Shown: positions 27,060 to 35,805 of the stretch, one piece after another | How positions within the stretch are numbered: position 1 is the stretch's first letter | Layout: the number at the start of each line of letters is the position of its first letter | Assembly: GCA_965232265.1 (NCBI GenBank) | Contig: CBDDPH010000002.1 | Span: forward strand, 3,472,001 to 3,536,000 | Length of the DNA: 64,000 nucleotides | Reading direction: 5' to 3' | DNA from: VXRD01 sp965232265 | GTDB taxonomy: Bacteria; Latescibacterota; UBA2968 | Made by a program: the position numbers and the translations under genes | Notes under the pieces: generated by a model | Seen by the model: only the letters and a program-made list of their open reading frames with translations | What the model was told of the DNA's origin: nothing | The model's database searches: none

Positions 27060-27215
27060 ATGTGGCGCGATCCCATTGTTGAAGAAATTCGTCGCAATCG
27101 CCAGGTGTATGCAGCGAGGTTTCAGCATGACCTCAAAGCGATCTGCCGCGAGCAACAAAAAAAAGTGGTCACAAAATTGTTTCGTTGCCACCGCGTTCTG
27201 TCACAACAGCTATGA
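27060..27215 (+). CDS. Small MWRDPIVEEIRR-type protein, probably frameshifted at an A8 tract
   Basis: A 51-codon frame begins with ATG at 27060, 13 bp after the PIN gene, with a TGAGGT site. The N-terminus MWRDPIVEEIRR and the DLKAICREQQKK segment resemble a common family of very small proteins. After the run of eight A's (27157-27164) the frame loses the family tail. The +1 frame reads SGHKIVSLPPR, the expected tail, and would end at 27238. So the gene is either a frameshifted pseudogene or is read by slippage. Confidence 0.6.
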   Translation: MWRDPIVEEIRRNRQVYAARFQHDLKAICREQQKKVVTKLFRCHRVLSQQL

Positions 27216-27273
27216 ACGCCGATAATATTCACAAATAATCGCCTGAAGTATTATACAACAACAGGATCGTTCC

Positions 27274-30200
27274 GTGAACAAAAAGGCCATCACTGACTTA
27301 CACCGTGCCAGCGCATGCTTTTCAACATATTTGAAAGATCTCACCGCTATAGCCCGACAGGGCGATGCACGGGAGGAGAGTTTCTATCCGGCGCTGGCGG
27401 ATATGCTGAAGGAAATGGCACAGGTCACCGAGCGGACACACGTACACGTCACCACGCTTCCCAAACCCACCGAGGGCGGGAATCCAGATTTCCGACTCTG
27501 GAATGGAACAGACCGCATCATCGGTTATATCGAAGCCAAGAGACCCACCGAAGAACGACTGGACCGTATCGAAAACTCCGAACAACTCACGCGCTACCGC
27601 GAAACCTTTCCAAACCTCATCCTCACCAATTTCCTCGAGTTCAGGCTGTACCGAAATGGCGAGCGCGTCGAGACCGTTCTCTTGGGGCAGCCCTTTGTGC
27701 TCAACGCCCTGCAAACAACGCCACCGCTCGAATATCAAGATGACCTCTACGCCCTCCTCGATCATTTTTTAACCTTCGCGCTACCCCAAACATTTACCGC
27801 CGAATCCCTCGCCGTTGGACTGGCAAAACGCACGCGCGTCCTCCGCGATGTAATCGGCGAGCAGTTGCGCGATGAACAGGACAGCAGAATCGCCGGCTTC
27901 TTTGAAGCCTTCCAAACCTACCTCATCGGCTCGCTGGCACCCGAAGAATTTGCCGACCTGTTCGCACAAACCATCACCTATGGCCTATTCGCCGCACGCA
28001 CCCGATCCGGCGATGGCTTCAATCGACGCGTGGCGTTTGATAATATCCCGCACACCATCGGCGTCTTGCGCGACCTGTTCCGCTACATCTCACTCGACGA
28101 CTTACCCGATCAACTCGCGTGGTGCGTGGATGACCTCGCCGAAGTTCTGGCCGTGGCCGACGCGCCCGGTATTCTTGAACGCTACTACCGCGAAGGCAAG
28201 GGCAGCGATCCCATCGTGCATTTCTATGAAACCTTCCTATCGCAATACGACCCCGCTGAACGCGAGCGACGCGGCGTTTATTACACCCCCGAACCCGTGG
28301 TGGGTTACATCGTGCGTTCCCTGCACGGTCTCCTCAAGACGGAATTTGAAAAGCCCGATGGCCTCGCCTCTGATGGCGTGACTCTGCTCGATCCGGCAGC
28401 CGGCACCATGACTTTTGTGGCTCAGGCAGCCCAACGAGCCGTCGCCGAGTTTGAGGCCAAATACGGCAGCGGCGGACGCCCAGACTTTATCCGCTCCCAT
28501 ATTCTCAAGAACTTCTACGCACTCGAACTCATGATGGCGCCTTATGCCGTCGGCCATCTCAAGATGAGCTTCTTCCTCGAAGAACTCGGCCACCGCCTTG
28601 ACGACGATGAGCGCGTGCCCTTCTACCTCACCAACACCCTCGACACAGAGGAACTGGAACAGAGCCGCTTGCCAGGCCTCTCTGCGCTGGCAGAAGAATT
28701 GCGTCTGGCTGGTGCTGTCAAAAAGCAAACCCCGATCCTCCTCATCCTGGGCAATCCGCCCTATTCCTACGATTCTAGCAATAAGGGAGCGTGGATTACG
28801 GGATTGATTGACGAGTACAAACAGGTGGATGGAAAGCCGCTGGGCGAGAAAAATCCGCGAGGTCTTCAGGATGACTATGTCAAATTCCTTCGTTTCTCGC
28901 AATGGAAGGTTGAACAAGCCGGGCGAGGTATCGTCGGGATGATCACCAACCACAGCTACCTCGACAACCCCACTTTTCGCGGGATGCGCCAGAGCCTGAT
29001 GCATACCTTCGACGATATCTATATTCTTGACTTGCACGGCAATTCGTTAAAAAAAGAGACGTGTCCGGACGGCAGTCCCGATAAAAACATCTTTGATATT
29101 CGGTTGGGCGTGGCAATCGCTTTTTTCGTCAAGCGCGACACAAAAAAAAAGCGCGATGCAATAATACATCACGCCGAACGCTACGGCACACGCCAAAGCA
29201 AGTATGACTATCTAGACGATCATGACCTCGGCAGCACAGAATGGAAACAGATAACTCCGCACTCGCCATTCTATATGTTCATCCCCCGCGACGACGCGCT
29301 CGAAGCTGAGTATCTCCGGTTTGTTTCCGTCCCCGAAATCTTTCCGGCCAACAGCGTCGGCATCGTCACCGCACGCGACCGCTTGACGATTCGCTGGTCA
29401 GAGCAAGAAGCGTGGGACATCGTACGTGCGTTTTCGCAAATGGATGCGGAACTGGCACGGCAGGCGTACGAACTCGGCAAAGATACGCGAGACTGGAAAG
29501 TAACTCTGGCGCAAAAAGATTTGCTCGCGTCTGGTCCCACACGCGAGAACGTAGTCCCGATTCTTTACCGACCCTTTGACGTGCGCCATACCTATTATAC
29601 TGGTTGGTCGCGGGGATTCAGTTCTACGCCTCGCCATGAGGTCATGCGCCACATGCTTGCTGGAGAGAATCTGGCACTGATAACGCCTAAACAACACAAG
29701 GATGAGTTCGGTGCTCTTGCAACACGATTCATAGGTGATCGCAAGTCAGTTGCGGCCTACGATGTCAACTACTACTTCCCCCTATACCTCTACCCCACCG
29801 CTGACCGCGATGACCTCTTCGCGCCACTCGAACCCACAGAGCGACAACCGAACCTCAATCCAAATCTGCTTGCAGCACTGGCGAACGCACATGGTAGCGA
29901 GCCATTGCCCGAGGCGATTTTCCATTACATCTATGCCATTCTGCATGCCCCGACCTACCGCGAGAAATACGCCGAGTTTTTGCGAAGCGACTTCCCGCGC
30001 GTCCCATTCACAGCGGACAAATCGTTGTTCACCAAAATCGCATCGCTCGGCAAACGACTCTCCGACCTCCACCTCCTCACATCGCCAGAACTCGATCCGC
30101 CTGCCTGCCGCTTCGAGGGCGCAGGCGACTCGGTCGTTATGCGGACAAAAGCACAGGGTTTTCACTATGCCCCCGATGAATGCCGCATGTACATCAACAA

Positions 30201-30432
30201 AACGCAGCATTTTGGCCCCATCTCTCCAGACGTTTATGCCTATCGCATCGGCGGCTATCAAGTCTGCGACAAATGGTTAAAAGACCGCAAAGAACGCCAC
30301 CTCGAACTCAACGACATACGCACCTATTGCCAGATGGTAACGGCTATGGGCATCACGATTGAGATTCAGCAAGAACTCGATATATTGTATAATGATACGG
30401 AAAAAAATCTGGTGACAATCCCGACTGAATAA
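27274..30432 (+). CDS. Type IIG/ISP-like restriction-modification protein (nuclease + N6-adenine methyltransferase)
   Basis: The 1052-residue protein begins with a PD-(D/E)XK nuclease domain (PDFRL with D72, then E87-A-K89 in GYIEAKRP). A gamma-type adenine methyltransferase follows: motif I LLDPAAGTMTF near residue 372 and motif IV NPPY near 494. A long C-terminal region is the likely target-recognition part. There is no helicase domain, so it looks like a single-chain type IIG enzyme, or the methylase half of type ISP. The start is GTG. It lies 58 bp downstream of the 51-codon gene. Confidence 0.85.
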   Translation: MNKKAITDLHRASACFSTYLKDLTAIARQGDAREESFYPALADMLKEMAQVTERTHVHVTTLPKPTEGGNPDFRLWNGTDRIIGYIEAKRPTEERLDRIENSEQLTRYRETFPNLILTNFLEFRLYRNGERVETVLLGQPFVLNALQTTPPLEYQDDLYALLDHFLTFALPQTFTAESLAVGLAKRTRVLRDVIGEQLRDEQDSRIAGFFEAFQTYLIGSLAPEEFADLFAQTITYGLFAARTRSGDGFNRRVAFDNIPHTIGVLRDLFRYISLDDLPDQLAWCVDDLAEVLAVADAPGILERYYREGKGSDPIVHFYETFLSQYDPAERERRGVYYTPEPVVGYIVRSLHGLLKTEFEKPDGLASDGVTLLDPAAGTMTFVAQAAQRAVAEFEAKYGSGGRPDFIRSHILKNFYALELMMAPYAVGHLKMSFFLEELGHRLDDDERVPFYLTNTLDTEELEQSRLPGLSALAEELRLAGAVKKQTPILLILGNPPYSYDSSNKGAWITGLIDEYKQVDGKPLGEKNPRGLQDDYVKFLRFSQWKVEQAGRGIVGMITNHSYLDNPTFRGMRQSLMHTFDDIYILDLHGNSLKKETCPDGSPDKNIFDIRLGVAIAFFVKRDTKKKRDAIIHHAERYGTRQSKYDYLDDHDLGSTEWKQITPHSPFYMFIPRDDALEAEYLRFVSVPEIFPANSVGIVTARDRLTIRWSEQEAWDIVRAFSQMDAELARQAYELGKDTRDWKVTLAQKDLLASGPTRENVVPILYRPFDVRHTYYTGWSRGFSSTPRHEVMRHMLAGENLALITPKQHKDEFGALATRFIGDRKSVAAYDVNYYFPLYLYPTADRDDLFAPLEPTERQPNLNPNLLAALANAHGSEPLPEAIFHYIYAILHAPTYREKYAEFLRSDFPRVPFTADKSLFTKIASLGKRLSDLHLLTSPELDPPACRFEGAGDSVVMRTKAQGFHYAPDECRMYINKTQHFGPISPDVYAYRIGGYQVCDKWLKDRKERHLELNDIRTYCQMVTAMGITIEIQQELDILYNDTEKNLVTIPTE

Positions 30433-30517
30433 CCATACAGAGAAGCATAGCAACATAAGTGTACCAAAAGGGCAGTTCCGTACCCCCTATTCCCTCTTAA
30501 CTCTCGGAGATTTTAGC

Positions 30518-31534
30518 ATGAGCAAGACAGTTTTCTATTCTCGCAATAAGCCAGAGAAGTCGGATGCGATAAAGATTTGCCTCAAATATAATCGCACTTT
30601 TATCGGCTATCCAGCATTAAAGAAGGACTATTCGAATTTATCCGAAGATATGATTGACCTGAGTCTTGATGAGAATACATTTCAACAACAACTAAGTCAA
30701 TTAGATGCAAGCTGCAGCTATAATGGTTACAGGAAGCAAATCACCACAAATCGAAATCTTGTTCACGAGATCAAACCAGGCTGTATCACACTAATTCCCC
30801 GTCCAGACAGAGGTTTGGTCTATGCTGGACGGGTCGAAAAGTTTTTCTTTGATGGGGATCCAGCATGGGCAAAGGATTATCTTGAGTTGCGCAAGAAGCA
30901 AGGTCGTGAAATTGATAATTGTATTGATCGGCTGGCAGCTGTTGCACAAGGCTGGAAGGTAGATAAATGGCGGAAAGTGCCATTTTCTTTTTATCCTGCA
31001 TGGATTAGAAAATCATTCTTTGGTCGAAGTACAGTAGCTCGCATAAAACCAGTATGTGGCTTTGGCAATCCTCATGACGTGCTTGATCAATTGATAGATA
31101 ATTTTCAACGACCATCGCTCGCTTGGACAATGAATATATCGGAGATTGAACAAAGACTTGTATCAGATATCGGCCCCAAAGAGTTTGAGCATCTGATTGT
31201 TGCTTTACTCCAGCTTGAGCAACCACACCGTACTTGGCGTCATGTAGGCGGTAGTGGTGATGGAGGCGTGGATGGCATGGGCTTAGGTTCTAATGGCGAC
31301 CTTTGTGCCATTCTTCAGTGTAAATGGAATGGCGGTAGTTCAAAAAAGCCTGAACATTGCCAAGGGGAGTACTATTTTGCATCATTATTGGTGAAACAGC
31401 TCCATTCAGACGACAATTTTGTCCATATTTGGAATCGTCGTAAAATAGCGAAACTCATTAAGAAGCATGAACAACGGTTGCCTTGGGCACTATCTATGAG
31501 GATTGGAAACAAAAATTCCCAGTTACCTCGTTGA
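30518..31534 (+). CDS. Mrr-like restriction endonuclease
   Basis: The 338-residue protein ends in an Mrr-type PD-(D/E)XK domain: EFEHLIVALLQLE, then GSGDGGVDG with the catalytic Asp near residue 250, and QCKW giving the QxK pair near 267. The N-terminal two thirds are not recognised and may bind DNA. Mrr enzymes cut modified DNA. The gene is clearly more AT-rich than its neighbours, which suggests separate acquisition. It follows the type IIG gene by 85 bp and may act with it or be independent. Confidence 0.75.
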   Translation: MSKTVFYSRNKPEKSDAIKICLKYNRTFIGYPALKKDYSNLSEDMIDLSLDENTFQQQLSQLDASCSYNGYRKQITTNRNLVHEIKPGCITLIPRPDRGLVYAGRVEKFFFDGDPAWAKDYLELRKKQGREIDNCIDRLAAVAQGWKVDKWRKVPFSFYPAWIRKSFFGRSTVARIKPVCGFGNPHDVLDQLIDNFQRPSLAWTMNISEIEQRLVSDIGPKEFEHLIVALLQLEQPHRTWRHVGGSGDGGVDGMGLGSNGDLCAILQCKWNGGSSKKPEHCQGEYYFASLLVKQLHSDDNFVHIWNRRKIAKLIKKHEQRLPWALSMRIGNKNSQLPR

Positions 31535-31584
31535 AGAAATTCACCAGACGAGGCAGAAACCCATGGTAGCGAGTGGTGGCGACC

Positions 31585-31600
31585 ACAACCAATTGGTTGT
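31585..31600. promoter_or_regulatory. 16-bp perfect palindrome upstream of a DUF433 antitoxin
   Basis: ACAACCAATTGGTTGT is a perfect inverted repeat centred 38 bp before the DUF433 start. Antitoxins often bind palindromes in their own promoters, so an operator is possible. The flanking bases also recall the local GACCAGTTGTAC repeats, so it may be a repeat relic. Confidence 0.4.
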
Positions 31601-31630
31601 ACGCAGTGCGTAAGAAGAAGGAGACCAAAA

Positions 31631-31882
31631 ATGAAAGACAATACGGTTGAAATAGGGCGCGTTGTCTCGCGTGATCCTGAAATTCACAGCGGAGATCTGG
31701 TATTTTCGGGCACTCGGGTTCCCGTTGATACGCTCGTGGATTATCTCAAAGGGGATTATGACATTGGAGAATTTCTAAAGGATTTTCCCACTGTCACACG
31801 TTGGCAAGTCGAGTCCTATCTCGAAGTCTCATCCAAGGCTCTGGATCACCTGGGCACACAAAGTGCGAATACTGCTTTTTAG
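31631..31882 (+). CDS. DUF433 antitoxin-like protein, orphan
   Basis: The 83-residue DUF433 protein shows the typical DPEIHSGDLVFSGTRVPVDTLVDYL segment pattern followed by a small helix-turn-helix region. DUF433 proteins usually pair with a DUF5615 PIN-like toxin, as at 47230-47810 in this window. Here no toxin follows: a HAD phosphatase starts 10 bp later. An AAGGAGA site precedes the ATG. Confidence 0.8.
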   Translation: MKDNTVEIGRVVSRDPEIHSGDLVFSGTRVPVDTLVDYLKGDYDIGEFLKDFPTVTRWQVESYLEVSSKALDHLGTQSANTAF

Positions 31883-31891
31883 AGGAAAACC

Positions 31892-32566
31892 ATGCCGAAA
31901 CCATACCAGGCCGTCATATTTGATATGGACGGCCTGATTGTCGATACGGAAAATATTTATTACAACACCTATAACCAGACCCTCAACGAACTGGGGATTG
32001 ACATACCGCGCGAAGGGTATGTGCGCTGTGTTGGACATCCCGTTGAAAGCAACAGCGCAGACGCCGTCAAACGCTACGACTTGCCGATCCGTCCCGAAGA
32101 CTTCCACGAAGCGTGGATGACCCGATTTGAAACCGCGATATCAGACCCCGATCAAATCGACCTCATGCCCGGTTTTCTCGACCTGCTATCACACCTCCAA
32201 AACAAACCCTACAAACTCGGCATTGCATCATCCACGCCGCGCCAGCGCATGCACACGACCCTTCAAAACGGCGTCTTGCCCCACATCAATGCCAACGCGC
32301 TCCACGACATATTCGGCGCTATCTTTTCGGGCAGCGACGTCACCCACACCAAACCCGACCCGGAAATCTACCTCAAAACCGCCGCAAAACTCAATGTCCC
32401 GCCCGAAACCTGTGTCGTATTTGAAGACAGCGCCGCAGGCGTCCAATCGGGAAAAGCCGCTGGCATGACCGTCTTCGCCATCCCCAATTTCTTCACCGCA
32501 CATCAAAACCACGACAACGCCGACCACATAATCCCCCGCCTCGACGCAGCAATTGCGTTTCTGTAG
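31892..32566 (+). CDS. HAD-superfamily phosphatase (beta-phosphoglucomutase-like)
   Basis: The 224-residue protein has HAD motif I FDMDGLIVDTE, motif II GIASSTPR, Lys in THTKPDPEIY and the closing FEDSAAGVQSGKAAG. This layout is that of sugar-phosphate phosphatases or beta-phosphoglucomutase. Its stop codon lies inside a repeat of the GTAGGG..CGCCC family (32563-32585). The gene is 10 bp from the DUF433 gene and may be co-transcribed. Confidence 0.85.
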   Translation: MPKPYQAVIFDMDGLIVDTENIYYNTYNQTLNELGIDIPREGYVRCVGHPVESNSADAVKRYDLPIRPEDFHEAWMTRFETAISDPDQIDLMPGFLDLLSHLQNKPYKLGIASSTPRQRMHTTLQNGVLPHINANALHDIFGAIFSGSDVTHTKPDPEIYLKTAAKLNVPPETCVVFEDSAAGVQSGKAAGMTVFAIPNFFTAHQNHDNADHIIPRLDAAIAFL

Positions 32567-32585
32567 GGTGAAAAATTTTTCGCCC
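32563..32585. repeat. GTAGGG(T)GAAAAATTTTTCGCCC repeat overlapping a stop codon
   Basis: This is a variant copy of the palindromic family at 23159 and 37900. Its bases GTAG provide the TAG stop codon of the HAD phosphatase. Further palindromic pieces follow: GGGCGGTTCGCGAAGCGCC at about 32617-32635 and GACGGGTTGAAAACCCGCCC at about 32651-32670. Confidence 0.75.
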
Positions 32586-32693
32586 ACATCGGGCAACCAC
32601 AACTTTATGTGAATAGGGCGGTTCGCGAAGCGCCTCTACATTCGGATACGGACGGGTTGAAAACCCGCCCCTACAATCCACAATTTTTAATTC

Positions 32694-33488
32694 TCACGCC
32701 TTCTCCCACGTCTCATACCACTTCCGATACCCCGTCTCAACGGGTTCGATATCGCCCACCTCAAACTCCAGTGCATAATCCCGGTCATAACCCAGTGCTT
32801 CCACCTGATTCCACACCCAGTGATAATCGATAATACCGTCACCGAGCATACACCGCGCCCACTTTCCTTCCGAGTTGTAATCGCCATCCTTGATATGCAC
32901 ATGCACGATATAATCCTTAAACACATCAAAGGCGGACTTGTAATCTGCACCTGCAGCCATCAAATTGCACGGCTCGTACAAAATCCCAAAATACTCTGAA
33001 TCGACCTTCTCGCAAATCTCCTGACAAGCCTCTGGATTGCCAGAAATTTCAGTGCCGTGATTTTCAATCCCCATGTAAAGACCCAATTTCTCGGCATATT
33101 CCGCAGACTCCTGAAAATAGGGCACCATCGTATCAATCGAAGCGCGTTTGCCATCACCCGGCATAATGCGAATGGACTTTGAACCAAACGCCTTCCCCAC
33201 ATCCAGCGTCTTTTTCATCTCATCCATTGCCGCCTGTCTCTCAGCTTCCGAATCGGCGACAAAATCGCGGCCGCAGTACGACCCGATATTTGCCAACGCA
33301 ATGCCGTACTTATCGCATACCCGACGCAGTTCGTCCATATCGTAATCGGGATCCGTCACCGAAAAATGCGGCATGCGCCCCACCAGATCAATTTTGTCAA
33401 ACCCCGCTTCGGAAATCACCTGAAACGTATAATCCAGATCCCTTTCCCGAAGCGGAAAACTACACGCCGAAATGCGCGTCACATCCAT
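32694..33488 (-). CDS. Sugar phosphate isomerase/epimerase (xylose-isomerase-like TIM barrel)
   Basis: The 264-residue protein shows the AP-endonuclease-2/xylose-isomerase-like fold: ISACSFPLRERD at the start, IENHGTE near 140, EPCNLMAAG, VHVHIKDGDY near 195 and ALEFEVGD near 245, the usual metal-ligand positions. The ribosome site AGGAGGTGA is near-perfect. Members isomerise or epimerise keto-sugars or inositol derivatives; the substrate is unknown. It lies downstream of the CehA-like gene and is separated from it by a CATCTGCG repeat. Confidence 0.82.
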   Translation of the reverse strand: MDVTRISACSFPLRERDLDYTFQVISEAGFDKIDLVGRMPHFSVTDPDYDMDELRRVCDKYGIALANIGSYCGRDFVADSEAERQAAMDEMKKTLDVGKAFGSKSIRIMPGDGKRASIDTMVPYFQESAEYAEKLGLYMGIENHGTEISGNPEACQEICEKVDSEYFGILYEPCNLMAAGADYKSAFDVFKDYIVHVHIKDGDYNSEGKWARCMLGDGIIDYHWVWNQVEALGYDRDYALEFEVGDIEPVETGYRKWYETWEKA

Positions 33489-33527
33489 TTCTCACCTCCT
33501 GATATAGTTCTGCATATCTACGCTACA

Positions 33528-33558
33528 CATCTGCGCCCATCTGCGTCCATCTGCGGAT
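33528..33558. repeat. CATCTGCGTC repeat block (three units)
   Basis: CATCTGCGCC, CATCTGCGTC and CATCTGCGGAT units follow each other between the TIM-barrel and CehA-like genes, in what otherwise looks like one minus-strand operon. Confidence 0.8.
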
Positions 33559-33574
33559 AAATTGGGGTTGCGCC

Positions 33575-35791
33575 TCAATCCACGGCATAATCCACAAAAA
33601 TGGGACTGCTCCAAGCCATCTCCATATCGGTTTGCACCACGCGAACATAATACGGATTGATACCCGGCTTTGCGTCTTCATCGGTAAAATCGAACGACAC
33701 CTCGCCCGCGGCCTGTGCCTCGGGCGCAAAATCAATGGTCACGCGCCGGTTCAATGGTCCCAGTTCCATGGTCACCGGACCATTTTCCAAATCGCTTGAC
33801 CCAACGTGAAATCCGACCTTTTCGGCCGGCGCATAAGACATGCGCCTCGGCGGCTTGATACCCTGATCGCCGAATAAGGGACCGGTAATCACCGAAGTAT
33901 TTACCACGCATTCGATATCCACATCGCCATCGCCCGGCAGGTACAGAATAATGCCACTGCGATACCCACACGCCACCGAATACCAGCGCAACCCCTCATC
34001 GGTCACATCAAAAACGCGAGAGCGCGGACTGTCAAACCGAATCTTTTCAACGCCATCAATCGCACGCCCCGAAACCCTCAGCATCCCCTCCCAGATCACA
34101 CCTGAATAACTGCTCTTGCGACTCGCGCCCTCCCACAAAATACGCACGCGATTGCGGTCTTTATCTCCTCCAATCGGATGGCTGTAAATCCGTTCCAACC
34201 CGCGGAACAATTCCACCGCGTGATACGGCGCAGTCCCCGCCACAAAAGCCGAGATACGCGGCGTATTTCCCGTTGTAAACTCCTCCCCCATCAAATGGTC
34301 TTCACACGAAGTATGCAGCAAAATCCGCGCACCTGTTGTCGCGTAAATGCGCCGCGCTTTGTACGCATCCAGAACACTTTCAATCGTCAACTCGGGCGCA
34401 TACACCGCGGCCAATCCCGCCTTGGCATAACGCCGGTGCTGAAACCCCGGCGTATCCCCGCCCGGTCGCCCGTTGTGACTGTCGCTCCCGCCAAAAAATC
34501 CCATGCGATAATCGCGCTCAATTGTCTCCTGCAAAATCCACTCAAAGGTCCCGTGATCCGACGTCACTTCCACAGCGGGTTCCAAATACGGATCGTGGTA
34601 TTGCAAATCGGAATGTTCCCCCCCCACATGCGCCGTAATCACCGTATCCGTTCCGCGATACGCTTCATAGACCTCTGTAATATGCCTCAAATCCGTATCC
34701 TCGTCCGACTTGTCCTCCAATCCCTCATGTCCGGACCGACGGATCGGCTGATCGTGCCGCCGAAAATACACGTTGTGATGCCCGCCCCGCGTGGTTTGTG
34801 CCGACCACTCAAAGCCCGGCAAAGCGACAAATTGCCCCGGCTGATGATACGCGCGTTCCGTCTCTTGCTGCACCACCCAATCGCTATTGCTCAAAACGTG
34901 ATCATTGCGCTGATACCCCGCAAAGTGGATCGCTGCCACATCGCGCGCATACCTGAAAAAATCGGGAATCTTCTCCGCCATAGCCACCTGACCGCCGTGT
35001 GAATCTCCCCAATACAGCTCGAACTGCGGCGGCGTATTGCGGCACGCAATCGGATTGCTCTGCGCAACCAGTGTACCATCTTCGGCATCGATACGGTGAA
35101 TCCCCCCGCGCTCTACCACGCATTCATCCACCCACCGCACGCCCCCGTCTGCATCGCCAAAACGCACAGTTTGCGGCACGCGCACACCATTGCCATTGAG
35201 CACCACATCCCCGCGATATCCAACCGAGGGATTGCCCCAGGCATCTTCGGCCTTGACCTGAATGCGAAACGGTTTGCCAGACGCGACAATAGACGGCGCA
35301 TTGATCACCAACTTCACAGCCTCGCCCCCCACAATCCGCAAATATGGCGGATCGGGCAATGTCGCGGTCTCGCCATCTCCCGCATCCACAGCCACCCAAA
35401 AAAAGTGCTGCGCCTCGGCAAAAGTCTGCGACCGAAACCCCGGACCGCCGCCTGTTGTATCGCCATACGTCACCGAAACCTGCTCGCCCGCTGCCAAAGC
35501 ACGCCCATTTACAGTCAGCAAAAGCGACATCATACTCTGCACCAGCGCACCCACACGCGCTTCTCTCGGCGCGTCAACCGTCAAATAATCTGCCTCCGCG
35601 GGATCATCCATCTGAGGCGTTGCGCGATCTGAATCCGCATCCGTATAAATCCGAATCGTCCCCCCTCTTGCAACCCCTTTTTCCCCTGCCGTATAAGTCA
35701 GCGTCCATGTGCCACATGATCCGGCCACCACATCTTCCGATGGACTCACCCTCGCCTGCCCATATAACTTTTTTACTTCTGCATCAGACAT
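33575..35791 (-). CDS. CehA/McbA-type (DUF3604) metallohydrolase
   Basis: The 738-residue protein has an N-terminal beta-rich region. A C-terminal PHP-like hydrolase domain follows, with YWGDSHGGQ near residue 280, GHHNVYF, TAHVGGEHSD and GSDSHNGRPGG, which supply the usual His/Asp metal ligands. Related enzymes (CehA, McbA) hydrolyse carbamate esters; natural substrates are mostly unknown. The ATG at 35791 is used because it has a GGGGGAG site and avoids a 100-residue overlap with the upstream gene. It starts 14 bp after the DUF6785 gene. Confidence 0.78.
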   Translation of the reverse strand: MSDAEVKKLYGQARVSPSEDVVAGSCGTWTLTYTAGEKGVARGGTIRIYTDADSDRATPQMDDPAEADYLTVDAPREARVGALVQSMMSLLLTVNGRALAAGEQVSVTYGDTTGGGPGFRSQTFAEAQHFFWVAVDAGDGETATLPDPPYLRIVGGEAVKLVINAPSIVASGKPFRIQVKAEDAWGNPSVGYRGDVVLNGNGVRVPQTVRFGDADGGVRWVDECVVERGGIHRIDAEDGTLVAQSNPIACRNTPPQFELYWGDSHGGQVAMAEKIPDFFRYARDVAAIHFAGYQRNDHVLSNSDWVVQQETERAYHQPGQFVALPGFEWSAQTTRGGHHNVYFRRHDQPIRRSGHEGLEDKSDEDTDLRHITEVYEAYRGTDTVITAHVGGEHSDLQYHDPYLEPAVEVTSDHGTFEWILQETIERDYRMGFFGGSDSHNGRPGGDTPGFQHRRYAKAGLAAVYAPELTIESVLDAYKARRIYATTGARILLHTSCEDHLMGEEFTTGNTPRISAFVAGTAPYHAVELFRGLERIYSHPIGGDKDRNRVRILWEGASRKSSYSGVIWEGMLRVSGRAIDGVEKIRFDSPRSRVFDVTDEGLRWYSVACGYRSGIILYLPGDGDVDIECVVNTSVITGPLFGDQGIKPPRRMSYAPAEKVGFHVGSSDLENGPVTMELGPLNRRVTIDFAPEAQAAGEVSFDFTDEDAKPGINPYYVRVVQTDMEMAWSSPIFVDYAVD

Positions 35792-35805
35792 AATCGCACT
35801 CCCCC

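Noticed and set aside
27274..30432. BREX PglX methyltransferase
   Set aside because: An N-terminal PD-(D/E)XK nuclease is present and no brxC, pglZ or other BREX genes are nearby.
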